Below, piece by piece: positions 1 through 7,359 of a stretch of 22,859 nt of DNA. The translations under genes were made by a program, and so were the position numbers. The stretch covers positions 1 to 22,859 of the forward strand of contig CAAGIE010000006.1 of the NCBI GenBank assembly GCA_900769835.1. Reading direction: 5' to 3'. Source of the DNA: an uncultured Oscillospiraceae bacterium (GTDB taxonomy: Bacteria > Bacillota > Clostridia > Oscillospirales > Oscillospiraceae). Below the pieces are notes generated by a model. The model was not told where the DNA came from and searched no databases. It saw only the letters and a program-made list of their open reading frames with translations. Positions within the stretch are counted from its first letter, which is position 1; every line of letters starts with the position of its first letter.

Positions 1-201
1 CCCATGGAAGAGCTGGTGGCGCTGATGAAGTATATGGCTAACCACAATGCTGCCCATGCCCGGGAGCTGGCCGACTTGGCCAAGGAGCTGGATAAGGCCG
101 GCAGCCACGCCGCCTACGAGCAGGTCATGGCCGCTGTGTCCGATTTTGAAAAGGGCAATATGCGCCTGCAGGCTGTGCTGGCAAGCCTGGAAGTAAAATA
201 A
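1..201 (+). CDS. Small helical His-containing protein, possibly the C-terminal end of a longer protein
   Basis: The frame is open to the left edge (codon ccc, then ATG at 4), so this is either a 65-residue protein starting at 4 or the tail of a longer one; no upstream ribosome binding site can be checked. The visible residues look almost wholly helical, with an HNAAHARELADLAKEL stretch near residues 14-29 whose spaced histidines could bind metal. Similar HNxxHAxEl segments are, from memory, found in short proteins and domains near nickel/cobalt uptake and nickel-enzyme genes, which would fit the CooT-family gene 10 bases downstream. The function is not established and the metal link is inference. 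Confidence 0.55.
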   Translation, partial: PMEELVALMKYMANHNAAHARELADLAKELDKAGSHAAYEQVMAAVSDFEKGNMRLQAVLASLEVK

Positions 202-211
202 GGAGAATATT

Positions 212-403
212 ATGTGCCTTTCTACTGTGTATAAAAATAAAATGGAGCCTGAAGCCATTGTGATGAAGAACGTGATGATGATCGAGTGCAAGGACGGCAC
301 CGTGATCCTCACCGACCTGATGGAGCGCACCGTTGCCATCGAAGGCACGCTGGAGCAGGCGAATCTGGTGGACGGTTATGTGATCGTCCGGGAGACTGTG
401 TAA
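212..403 (+). CDS. CooT family nickel-binding protein
   Basis: This 63-residue protein opens with MCLSTVYK, the hallmark of the CooT family, in which Cys2 right after the initiator Met is the nickel ligand of a small homodimer. CooT was described as an accessory protein for nickel insertion into carbon monoxide dehydrogenase; members without CODH nearby are widespread in Clostridia and their client is often unknown. The length (about 60-66 residues) and the small beta-rich body (IVMKNVMMIECKDGTVILTD) match the family. An AAGGAG sits 6 bases before the ATG. It lies 10 bases after the preceding small gene and 2 bases before the next, so the three are probably co-transcribed. No CODH, hydrogenase or urease gene is visible in the window. 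Confidence 0.8.
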   Translation: MCLSTVYKNKMEPEAIVMKNVMMIECKDGTVILTDLMERTVAIEGTLEQANLVDGYVIVRETV

Positions 404-405
404 CC

Positions 406-546
406 ATGCTGGAAATTTACGAGGCTCCCGATTGCGAAGAGATCCTCCTGCACCCCATTGACCCCATCGCCCTCTCGGAAGACAACGAGGATGATGACTT
501 TCAGGGCGGTGTCCCTTTCGGTTTGCGGGACATCTTCGAAGACTAA
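406..546 (+). CDS. Small acidic hypothetical protein (46 aa)
   Basis: ATG at 406 follows the CooT-family stop codon by 2 bases and the ORF ends at TAA 544-546, just before a strong terminator. A GGGAG sequence about 11 bases upstream is a weak ribosome binding site, so translational coupling to the CooT-family gene is likely. The product is very acidic, with a SEDNEDDDF run around residues 24-32, one cysteine in APDCEE near the N terminus and a GLRDIFED tail. I do not recognise a family. The tight packing and terminator position support a real gene; the acidic face might bind metal ions, but that is only inference. Confidence 0.5.
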   Translation: MLEIYEAPDCEEILLHPIDPIALSEDNEDDDFQGGVPFGLRDIFED

Positions 547-550
547 TGCA

Positions 551-583
551 AAAACCCTCTTGGTATTACACCAAGAGGGTTTT
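551..583. terminator. Bidirectional intrinsic terminator
   Basis: A perfect 13-bp inverted repeat, AAAACCCTCTTGG with its complement at 571-583, flanks a 7-base loop (564-570). T-rich tracts lie on both sides, so it can stop the small plus-strand genes ending at 546 and the minus-strand operon ending at 586. Confidence 0.9.
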
Positions 584-585
584 CT

Positions 586-2478
586 TTATTTTACTTCAAA
601 TGCGGCCACGCCGTAGGGCATCACCTCAAGGAGGGTCACCTTATCCCCCTCCAGGTTACCGGTGCAGTTTACAAAGCGGATCTCTTTGTAGGGTCTGTCC
701 AGACAGATCACAGGGGCGATCAGTTCGTCCATAAAGTGATTGATCACCAGCACGCTCATGGCATCCTCCCCGCGGGAGGTCATCAGATACACGTGGGGGT
801 TTTTCAGGCAGGTGGCCGGCAAAGGCTTGCGGCACAGCCAGGCAAGGCTTTCTGCTATCTGCTCCTGACGATAGTAGCCGTAGGCATAATTGGGAACGGT
901 CACGGTATTATACTGGTCGTAGGCGATGCAGTAGAATCGCTGGCCGTTAGCATTTTCGTACAGATAAGCGCCGGGCGCGTCACCGGGCTGCAGAGTGCTG
1001 AGCACACGGGCATTGGGAGCAATTTCCATTTTATGCAGTCGCACGGCATCCAGACCGATCTGCGGCAGGTCGTGTCCGGGGAACTGCTCTGCGCTAAACT
1101 GCCCCAGGGTAGTCCGAACCAGGCCACAGTCAATGCCCCGCTCCTGCAGGATCTTTGCGGCAGACGCATCGATAAACGCGCCGTTTTTCAGGTCGGCATC
1201 CTCCACATAGCGGGCATTTTCGCCGAACACCGCTACCGGGTATTCCCCGCCTGCCTCCCACACGGTGGGAATGCCGTTGTGACTCAGGATCTCTGCGGCG
1301 GTGCCACCCAGTTCTTCCTTCTTCAGGTAGGTCAGCGCATCTTTCTCCGGGCTCTCCGGCAACTGCCACAAGGGGAGTTTGTCCATCTTTTCAAACACCC
1401 GAACACCTACGGTCTTCTTGCCACGGAACAGATCTGCCACGCCCTGACGGACGGGGGCATTTTTCACGTGGAGGTTTACATAACCTCTTTCATAGTCGAT
1501 ATCGCGGTTGTAATCGAAGACGTATTTCAGGATACCGTCCACCTCACCGGAGGCAAGCAGTGCGGTATCGTAAAGTTCGGCGGTTCTTGCGGGGGTATTA
1601 TAGCGGGGACGGGGGTACACATCTCCCTCGGCGAACACTTCCAGCCCCTCTCCCCTGCACCAGGCGGCCTGCATACGGGTACGCTCGATGCCCCGAAGCA
1701 CATTCTGGCGCTTATAATGGTAGGGTGCGCCAAAGGTACGCAGGAAAGGCGCATTGTTGCCCGCTAAAATTTTAGCGATCTCGATACTGTTAAAGCCGTC
1801 GTTACCCCAGGTGCCGAAGCAGGCGCAGGCGCTCATAGGGATATGGGGTGCTACGGTATCCAGTTCTGCGCGAATGTACTTTGCAAAGTCCCTGACACTG
1901 TCGCCCAGCACCTGCAGATAAGCCTTGCGGTAGGGATTCGCCCCACCGGTAAGCACCAGTTTTTCCATATCCTCGGGCTTTACATTTTCCCCCAAAACCT
2001 TGCGGTACTGCTCCATGTGCAGAGGGCAGCAGCAGCCGAAATTATAGGCTCTGGCGCTGATACGGAAATCATCGTCCAGCATAATGGCGTCAGGCTCTGC
2101 CTTTGCCAGTTCTTTCAGGCCATTGGCATAATCCCGACGGAAATTCTCGTCCAGAGGGCAATAGGCATTGGTGGTCACACCGTCGCTGCCGGTGATGAGG
2201 GTATAGCGAACGGCTCTTGCATCTTCGCCTGCCAGAGGTTCGCCGTGGCCGAAGCCGCCCACCCAGAACACCACTTCGTAGCCATTTACTTTCAGGAGCG
2301 CGACCTCCTCTTTCAGCTCCGGCAGGTGGGTATAGGCATCACAACTACTGTCGAAAATATCATTGACACTGCCGCAGAGCATTACCCGCCTGGGGTTGAT
2401 CCTTTTCAGTTCCTGCAGGTAGCTTTCCTTTTGGGCGCGGAAGCGGAGGATATTTACCGGCACAGATAAATGGTACAT
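586..2478 (-). CDS. Unclassified glycoside-hydrolase-like protein (about 630 aa)
   Basis: This is a large soluble protein without signal peptide, last gene of the carbohydrate operon. It has the look of a (beta/alpha)8 glycosidase N-terminal half followed by beta-sandwich/Rossmann-like parts, as in GH42-related proteins. Notable elements, numbered from ATG 2478, are PDAIMLDDDF at about 129-138, a GCCCPLH cysteine cluster at 148-154, SACACFGTW in the next strand and EVFAEGDVYPRPRYN further on; acidic residues in the first and last could be catalytic. I cannot assign a GH family. The longest frame starts at GTG 2490, overlapping the previous stop, but ATG 2478 has GAGGAAA at proper spacing and is preferred. 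The family assignment is inference from fold-like features and operon context. Confidence 0.65.
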   Translation of the reverse strand: MYHLSVPVNILRFRAQKESYLQELKRINPRRVMLCGSVNDIFDSSCDAYTHLPELKEEVALLKVNGYEVVFWVGGFGHGEPLAGEDARAVRYTLITGSDGVTTNAYCPLDENFRRDYANGLKELAKAEPDAIMLDDDFRISARAYNFGCCCPLHMEQYRKVLGENVKPEDMEKLVLTGGANPYRKAYLQVLGDSVRDFAKYIRAELDTVAPHIPMSACACFGTWGNDGFNSIEIAKILAGNNAPFLRTFGAPYHYKRQNVLRGIERTRMQAAWCRGEGLEVFAEGDVYPRPRYNTPARTAELYDTALLASGEVDGILKYVFDYNRDIDYERGYVNLHVKNAPVRQGVADLFRGKKTVGVRVFEKMDKLPLWQLPESPEKDALTYLKKEELGGTAAEILSHNGIPTVWEAGGEYPVAVFGENARYVEDADLKNGAFIDASAAKILQERGIDCGLVRTTLGQFSAEQFPGHDLPQIGLDAVRLHKMEIAPNARVLSTLQPGDAPGAYLYENANGQRFYCIAYDQYNTVTVPNYAYGYYRQEQIAESLAWLCRKPLPATCLKNPHVYLMTSRGEDAMSVLVINHFMDELIAPVICLDRPYKEIRFVNCTGNLEGDKVTLLEVMPYGVAAFEVK

Positions 2479-2486
2479 AGCTTTCC

Positions 2487-3329
2487 TCACTTTTTCGGTT
2501 GGTAACGCATTTCGCTAACGGAATACACGGTGACAAAGGCCTTGGGGTCGGTCTTGCGGACGAACTCCATCAGGCGGCGGTACTCCTGCTTATCCACGAT
2601 GGTAATGATCTCCCGACGACGGGTTTGGTCATAGGCGCCGATGATCTCGTTCAAGGTAGCGCCGCTATGAAGGTCGGTGAGAATGAACTCCACGATCTCG
2701 TCCAGTTTGGGAGAAATGATACAGACACGGCGCTTGATATTCAGACCGAAAATAAAATGGTCTACGATTATGCCGCCAAAATACGTGCCCAGCACGCTGA
2801 TCACCACGATCTTCGGCTCATAGCAGAAAGCGGAGGTCAGCGCCACGGCGATACCGGCATAACTCATAGCCTTGCCCATATCCATCCGCACATATTTATT
2901 GAGGATCTTTGCCACGATATCCAGTCCGCCGGAGGATGCGTTATAGGAAAACAGCAACATCAGGCCAACGCCCACCACCAGAATATAGCAGGTCACATCC
3001 AAAACGGGGTCGTTGGTAATGGATTGGAAATTGGGGAAGATCCACTCATAAAGACCCATCACCAGAGGCATTAAGATGGAGCAATAGATGGTCTTTGCGC
3101 CAAAGTCCTTACCGATCAAAACACAACCCAGAATCACCAGAATCACGTTCATGATCAGGGTGATGGTGGAAACCGACAAAGGAATAAAGTTACTCAGCAC
3201 CAGCGCAAGACCTGCGCCGCTGCCTACGGTCACCTTGCTGGGAAGCATAAAGAAGAACACTGCTGTCGCCACAATGATGGTGCCGATGGTGATGATGGCA
3301 AATTCTTTTAATTTCTGCTTGGTAGACAT
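2487..3329 (-). CDS. YitT family membrane protein with C-terminal DUF2179 domain
   Basis: The 280-residue product has about five hydrophobic segments in the first 200 residues (roughly 9-29, 44-70, 78-96, 110-130, 150-195), with the SGAGLALVLSNF and YNASSGGLDIVAKIL motifs typical of YitT proteins. A cytoplasmic C-terminal domain of about 80 residues follows (DUF2179, with EIITIVDKQEYRRLMEFV). The architecture and length match the family. Its biochemical role is not settled. AGGAG lies about 7 bases before the ATG. The gene starts 14 bases after the DUF2961 stop and ends overlapping the longest frame of the next gene, so it is inside the carbohydrate operon. It could be a transporter for a pathway product, but YitT proteins are often found beside unrelated genes. 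Confidence 0.85.
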   Translation of the reverse strand: MSTKQKLKEFAIITIGTIIVATAVFFFMLPSKVTVGSGAGLALVLSNFIPLSVSTITLIMNVILVILGCVLIGKDFGAKTIYCSILMPLVMGLYEWIFPNFQSITNDPVLDVTCYILVVGVGLMLLFSYNASSGGLDIVAKILNKYVRMDMGKAMSYAGIAVALTSAFCYEPKIVVISVLGTYFGGIIVDHFIFGLNIKRRVCIISPKLDEIVEFILTDLHSGATLNEIIGAYDQTRRREIITIVDKQEYRRLMEFVRKTDPKAFVTVYSVSEMRYQPKK

Positions 3330-3343
3330 ACCATTTCTCCTAA

Positions 3344-4420
3344 TCAGATGATCACCAGATCCTCCGCATCGGGCAGGGGGTGCATTTTCTCCGCGGGGGT
3401 CATCTGATACCAGAATGCCACAGAGGAAATGTCGTCCTGCAGGGCGGCATAGCCGGCCTTTCGGTCGGTGCTTGCCCAGCCCAGATCCTGGACGGTGATC
3501 TTCAGGTCTTTTTCAAAATAGATGGGGTCGGTAATATGCCAGCGGTACATAGAGAATCGCTGCTGAGGGAACAGACAACCGTCGGGGTTGGTCTTCAAAA
3601 AGCCCGCATAGGCAGTGGCATATTCCTGATAGTTTTTATTGTCCTGGGTCAAAAATCCGTCGCCGCCGCAGAAATAGTCCTCTGTGCCGGTGCCGCAAAT
3701 GGTGGGGTAGGCTTCGTCCCCGTCCATATAGAACTTCATTTCCCCCTCGCCCCACCAGTCGTTACTATGGACAGTCCAGTACATATACGTGCCGACATAC
3801 TGGCCCTTGCCACGAATGTCGTCCACGATGGTGTAGGGTACTTTCTTCTGCACCGGGTTTTCCCGACGGAACTGGGCGTGGAAATAGCCGGCATTTTCCG
3901 GCACGGGGCCCAGCACATAGTCCACCTGATAGAACAGCGTCATTTCTTTTTCGCTGAGGTTCTCGAAGGTGATGCGGCACTTCTTGCGGAAGGGCATTTC
4001 CCAATAGCAGTTCAGGCCGTTTTTCGGGTTGACGCAGGTCATGGAAGAGCCGTAGGGATTCAGTTTGTCCACCTCGGCACTGCCGAAGAAGTCGCCGATG
4101 GGACATTCCACAGACGGTACTTCGCTATCCTCCCAGTAAAAGCGGAGGATGCCCAGGCGCCAGTTGATGTTATAGCCGGTCATCCAGATATGGCGGATCG
4201 CACCGCTGCCGGAGATCTCCGCCACGGTGATGGTCTTGCCGGGCCGGATCTGTACGCAGGGAGACAACTTCCAGCCGTGACCCAGTTTTTTGGCGGCATC
4301 TGCAGTACAACCGTCGGTGGCCATACCGCCCTTGCCCTTTTCTCCGTTAAAATTCTCCGCAGAAATAGAGCGGCTGATATAAGGCTGATTTAAACTCAAG
4401 GAAAAGGGGCTGCCGTTCAT
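3344..4420 (-). CDS. DUF2961 / GH172-type glycoside hydrolase
   Basis: The 358-residue protein carries the signature motifs of the DUF2961 family, now glycoside hydrolase family GH172: WWGEGEMKFYMDGD at 222-235 and GTGTEDYF at 243-250, whose conserved glutamates are the likely catalytic residues. Characterised GH172 enzymes act on fructofuranose dianhydrides or on arabinofuranosides; they retain configuration and form multimers built from double jelly-roll subunits. The length is normal and there is no signal peptide, so it should act in the cytoplasm on imported substrate. It sits 16 bases downstream of an amidohydrolase gene with AAGGAG about 11 bases before the ATG. The exact sugar cannot be read from the sequence; a furanoside or dianhydride is the most likely class. 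Confidence 0.85.
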   Translation of the reverse strand: MNGSPFSLSLNQPYISRSISAENFNGEKGKGGMATDGCTADAAKKLGHGWKLSPCVQIRPGKTITVAEISGSGAIRHIWMTGYNINWRLGILRFYWEDSEVPSVECPIGDFFGSAEVDKLNPYGSSMTCVNPKNGLNCYWEMPFRKKCRITFENLSEKEMTLFYQVDYVLGPVPENAGYFHAQFRRENPVQKKVPYTIVDDIRGKGQYVGTYMYWTVHSNDWWGEGEMKFYMDGDEAYPTICGTGTEDYFCGGDGFLTQDNKNYQEYATAYAGFLKTNPDGCLFPQQRFSMYRWHITDPIYFEKDLKITVQDLGWASTDRKAGYAALQDDISSVAFWYQMTPAEKMHPLPDAEDLVII

Positions 4421-4436
4421 AGTGCAAAACGCTCCT

Positions 4437-5267
4437 TTACAGGCAAATTTGTCCCATCTGGGAATTTTTCAGCAAACGCAGATAATTCTCTGCAAAAATC
4501 TTCTTTTTCACTGCGTCGGAAAGGGGCGACAATGCCACTTTGCCGATCTCGTATTTGGGGTCAAGGTTGATGGCATCGGTGCCGAAAAGCACCTTGTCCT
4601 CCCCTACCAGTTCCACCATTGCTTCCATGGGAAGTTGATTATCCATAGAGCCGCAGATCTCAAGATAAGCGTTCTCGTGATCCCGGATCATAGGCGCCAT
4701 CCTGCGGGTGTACTTTGCAAAGCCACCTGCCTGATGGGCAATGATCAGGCGCATATTATGGCGATTTTTCAGCGCTTCGACAAATTCCTCCTGCGCCGGC
4801 ACGTTGGCATACTCGTGGCACAGCACGGGGCAACCCACCTCGTCGGCAAAGTCCAATGCGTACTGGTATTCCGGCAGTTCCATCTTGCCGTGGTAATGGG
4901 AGCCTGCCAAGAACTTCAGACCCACAAAGGCGGGGTTCTTGCTATATTTTGCAATTTCGGCCTTTACCAGATCCATACCCCCACTGGGGATAATGGAAAT
5001 ATAGCCGTAGACCTTGCCGGGGAACTGCTCAGCGGCGGCCGCCGCCATAGCATTCGCCTCCTCCATCCGCTCCTGCAGGAGGGGGTGAGGCGCGGTAACG
5101 ATGCAGTCGATACCCAGGCGAGCAAGATCCTCCAGAATATGCTCTGTGGAGATGCGGTCATACTTCTGATGCCAGCCGTCGAAATGGCTGGTACTGATAT
5201 GGGTATGGGAGTCGATCACCGGGCAGGAGATCGGCTGACCGCGGAATGCTTCTTCACGAATTGTCAT
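4437..5267 (-). CDS. Amidohydrolase 2-type TIM-barrel metal hydrolase
   Basis: This 276-residue protein has the conserved metal and catalytic positions of the Amidohydro_2 group: DSHTH with H21 and H23, a GLKF strand around 116-119, H151 in LCHE, H178 in IIAHQAGG, D231 in FGTDA, and a closing FAENYLRLL helix. Relatives include lactonases (fuconolactonase, 2-pyrone-4,6-dicarboxylate lactonase) and metal-dependent decarboxylases. It probably hydrolyses a lactone or amide, or decarboxylates an acid, in the cytoplasm. Its start codon overlaps the stop of the preceding paralogue by 4 bases (ATGA), indicating translational coupling and possibly a joint complex. The substrate is unknown; with a GntP-type permease in the same operon, a sugar lactone is a reasonable guess. 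Confidence 0.85.
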   Translation of the reverse strand: MTIREEAFRGQPISCPVIDSHTHISTSHFDGWHQKYDRISTEHILEDLARLGIDCIVTAPHPLLQERMEEANAMAAAAAEQFPGKVYGYISIIPSGGMDLVKAEIAKYSKNPAFVGLKFLAGSHYHGKMELPEYQYALDFADEVGCPVLCHEYANVPAQEEFVEALKNRHNMRLIIAHQAGGFAKYTRRMAPMIRDHENAYLEICGSMDNQLPMEAMVELVGEDKVLFGTDAINLDPKYEIGKVALSPLSDAVKKKIFAENYLRLLKNSQMGQICL

Positions 5268-5995
5268 ACCATCGCCTCCCAGTTCTTATGCAGAATTTTC
5301 TCCCGGTTTTCCTGAGAGATATTGGCGTACAGCACAAGACCCAGCGCGCCTGCGTGGGGGCGGTTGGGGTAACCGCTGCCAAAGAGCAGTTTTTCGCTGC
5401 AGCCGCGGGCTTCCAGCTCCTCGATCTGCTGGTTATCCAGCATTCGCTCGCAGGTAAAGTACACATTCTTGCACTTCTGCGCCAGAGGGAAGATCCGGCG
5501 ACCCTCGCAACAACCCTGCTCGATCAGGATGAACTGAATATTGGGGTACTGCTCGCTGATGGCGGGCAGTTGGCAGAAGAACTCCGGCTTATAAGGCTCG
5601 TCGATCAAAAGGGGCAAACCTAAAGCGTTGGCGGCGTCCAGAATCTCCTCCCAGTAGAAGGGATGGAACGGCACCCGGTTCATCTTCGGGAACACCCGCA
5701 GACATTCGGGGCGCATTGCCGCGATCCGCTGCTGCAGACTGCCCTCACCGGGTAGGTTATCCGCGCCCAGAATAGGATCCAGCATCAGGCACAGACCCAG
5801 TTTGCCGTTGGAGGCTTCTGCGATCTTTGCCATTTTGGTGTTGCCGTCCCTGGGATCCAACCAGGTATGCGCGTGGTAGCACACTGCGTGGTCGATATGA
5901 TAATCTTCCATCAGCGCCAGCAGGCTCTCTGTGGTGACGATCTTGCCGTTATGATCCCTATGTCCGATGGACATATTGACATCAATGATCTTCAT
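5264..5995 (-). CDS. Amidohydrolase 2-like protein lacking the usual metal ligands
   Basis: The 243-residue product keeps the TIM-barrel layout of the amidohydrolase superfamily (IDVNMSIGH at the first strand, FGSGYPNR near the end, and an ENREKILHKNWEAM final helix). The usual HxH after strand 1 is replaced by NxS (N7, S9), and the Asp expected in an FGSDYP-type motif is G208. It also has ECLRVFPK and LLIDEP where GLK and a histidine strand are usual. It may be a non-catalytic partner of the intact paralogue downstream, with which it overlaps by 4 bases, or a metal-independent enzyme. It begins 1 base after the GH1 stop codon. The ORF is full length, so this is divergence rather than decay. 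Confidence 0.8.
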   Translation of the reverse strand: MKIIDVNMSIGHRDHNGKIVTTESLLALMEDYHIDHAVCYHAHTWLDPRDGNTKMAKIAEASNGKLGLCLMLDPILGADNLPGEGSLQQRIAAMRPECLRVFPKMNRVPFHPFYWEEILDAANALGLPLLIDEPYKPEFFCQLPAISEQYPNIQFILIEQGCCEGRRIFPLAQKCKNVYFTCERMLDNQQIEELEARGCSEKLLFGSGYPNRPHAGALGLVLYANISQENREKILHKNWEAMV

Positions 5996-5996
5996 A

Positions 5997-7346
5997 TCAG
6001 TCTACTCTTCCCTCCCGGATCACCTGCTGATAGTAGTACCAGCTCTTTCTGGGGATCCGCTCCAAAGTTTCAAAGTTGATCTGCACCAGGCCGAACATAA
6101 ACTTATAGCCACCTGCGTACAGTTCGTTGGTATCCATAATGGACCAGTGGAAGTAGCCCTTCACCGGTGCGCCGGCCTTGATGGCACGACTGCAGGCACG
6201 AAGATGCTCCCGGAGATACTCGATACGGTAATCGTCCTGGTTTTCCTCCTCCAGGTTGCCCCACTTGCGCTTACCGAAGCCGTTCTCGGTGTAGATGATC
6301 TCCTTGCCGGGATAGGTTTCTGCCATATAGAGGGACAGGTCATAAAGGCCATCGGGATAGGAGCAGAAGCCGTAGTCGTCCCGCACCAGGTTGGGATTGG
6401 TGCAAGTCTTATAGCCGCGGGGGCTTTCCTCGTCGTACTGCGCATAGGCGGGGCTATAGTAGTTGATGGCGATGTAGTCGTTTTCGATAAAGTTATCGTC
6501 CAGATCCTTCTGGTAGCCCTCGGGAAGTTTATCCATCAGGTAACGGTTATCCTTCAGGATCTCGGGATAGTGACCCTTGAGCATGGGATCCAGCCACCAG
6601 CCGGAATAGAATGCCTGCTTATACTGGGCGGCCAGAGCATCCTTGGGGTCGGGAGATACGGGATAGGTGGGCTCCACGTGGATCACAGCGCCGATCTTGC
6701 CCTTGCAACCCAGATCCTTGAAAGCCTTGACTGCCTTATAGTGGGCAAGGATCATATTGTGGCAAGCGATAATAGCCTCGCCCATATCGGTATGGAAAGG
6801 CGCATTGGAGCCGTAGGCGTATGCCGCCATACAGTTGATGCTGGGCTCATTGACGGTACACCAGTAGTCGCACTTATTGCCCAGGGCGGAAAAGACGGTC
6901 TTTGCGTAGTTCTCAAACCAGCCGATGAATTCGGGGTTCAGAATGCCGCCCATCTCGATGACCCAGTAAGGCAGGTCACAGTGGAACAGATCGAAGAATG
7001 CCACAATGCCGGCTTCCTTCAATTTGTCCATCATATCGCCATAGTAGTCCAGACCTGCCTGACAAACTTCCCAGGGACCATTGGGGAAAATACGGGACCA
7101 GGAAATGGAGAAACGGAAAGCCTTCAGGCCCAGTTCCTTCATCATCTCGATATCCTGGGGGTAGCGGTGATAGAAATCTGCCGCCAGGTTGGGGTCTGCA
7201 CCCTCGTACTTTTCGGGATAGAGATTGTAGTAATGTTCGCCTACATCTTCACCCTTGCCACCCTCGTGGCAACCGGCTTCGATCTGGCAGGCGGAGCAAG
7301 CCGCACCAAAGAGAAAATCTTTCGGGAAAGTAAAATTCGTCATCAT
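5997..7346 (-). CDS. Glycoside hydrolase family 1 beta-glycosidase
   Basis: The 449-residue protein is a full-length GH1 enzyme: N-terminal FPKDFLFGAACSACQIE with the glycone-binding Q21, RFSISWSRIFP at 78-88, H122 in FHCDLP, acid/base E167 in CTVNEP, INYYSPAY at 294-301 and nucleophile E354 in YTENGFG. It hydrolyses a beta-glycoside with retention of configuration, in the cytoplasm since there is no signal peptide. Two glycone-site positions are unusual: the common HWDLP is HCDLP, and the common NFEW loop reads TNELYAGGY (E408 kept, Trp replaced by L409). The phospho-glucosidase signature loop is absent, and no PTS gene is nearby. A GAGG lies 7 bases before the first ATG. It is separated from the permease gene by 13 bases. 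Confidence 0.92.
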   Translation of the reverse strand: MMTNFTFPKDFLFGAACSACQIEAGCHEGGKGEDVGEHYYNLYPEKYEGADPNLAADFYHRYPQDIEMMKELGLKAFRFSISWSRIFPNGPWEVCQAGLDYYGDMMDKLKEAGIVAFFDLFHCDLPYWVIEMGGILNPEFIGWFENYAKTVFSALGNKCDYWCTVNEPSINCMAAYAYGSNAPFHTDMGEAIIACHNMILAHYKAVKAFKDLGCKGKIGAVIHVEPTYPVSPDPKDALAAQYKQAFYSGWWLDPMLKGHYPEILKDNRYLMDKLPEGYQKDLDDNFIENDYIAINYYSPAYAQYDEESPRGYKTCTNPNLVRDDYGFCSYPDGLYDLSLYMAETYPGKEIIYTENGFGKRKWGNLEEENQDDYRIEYLREHLRACSRAIKAGAPVKGYFHWSIMDTNELYAGGYKFMFGLVQINFETLERIPRKSWYYYQQVIREGRVD

Positions 7347-7359
7347 AATAATACCTCAC

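Noticed and set aside
2479..2490. GTG at 2490 as the start of the last operon gene
   Set aside because: No Shine-Dalgarno precedes it, whereas ATG 2478 has GAGGAAA at good distance.
5264..5995. Metal-less amidohydrolase as a pseudogene
   Set aside because: The frame is intact, normal in length, and translationally coupled to its neighbour, so divergence with retained expression is more likely than decay.
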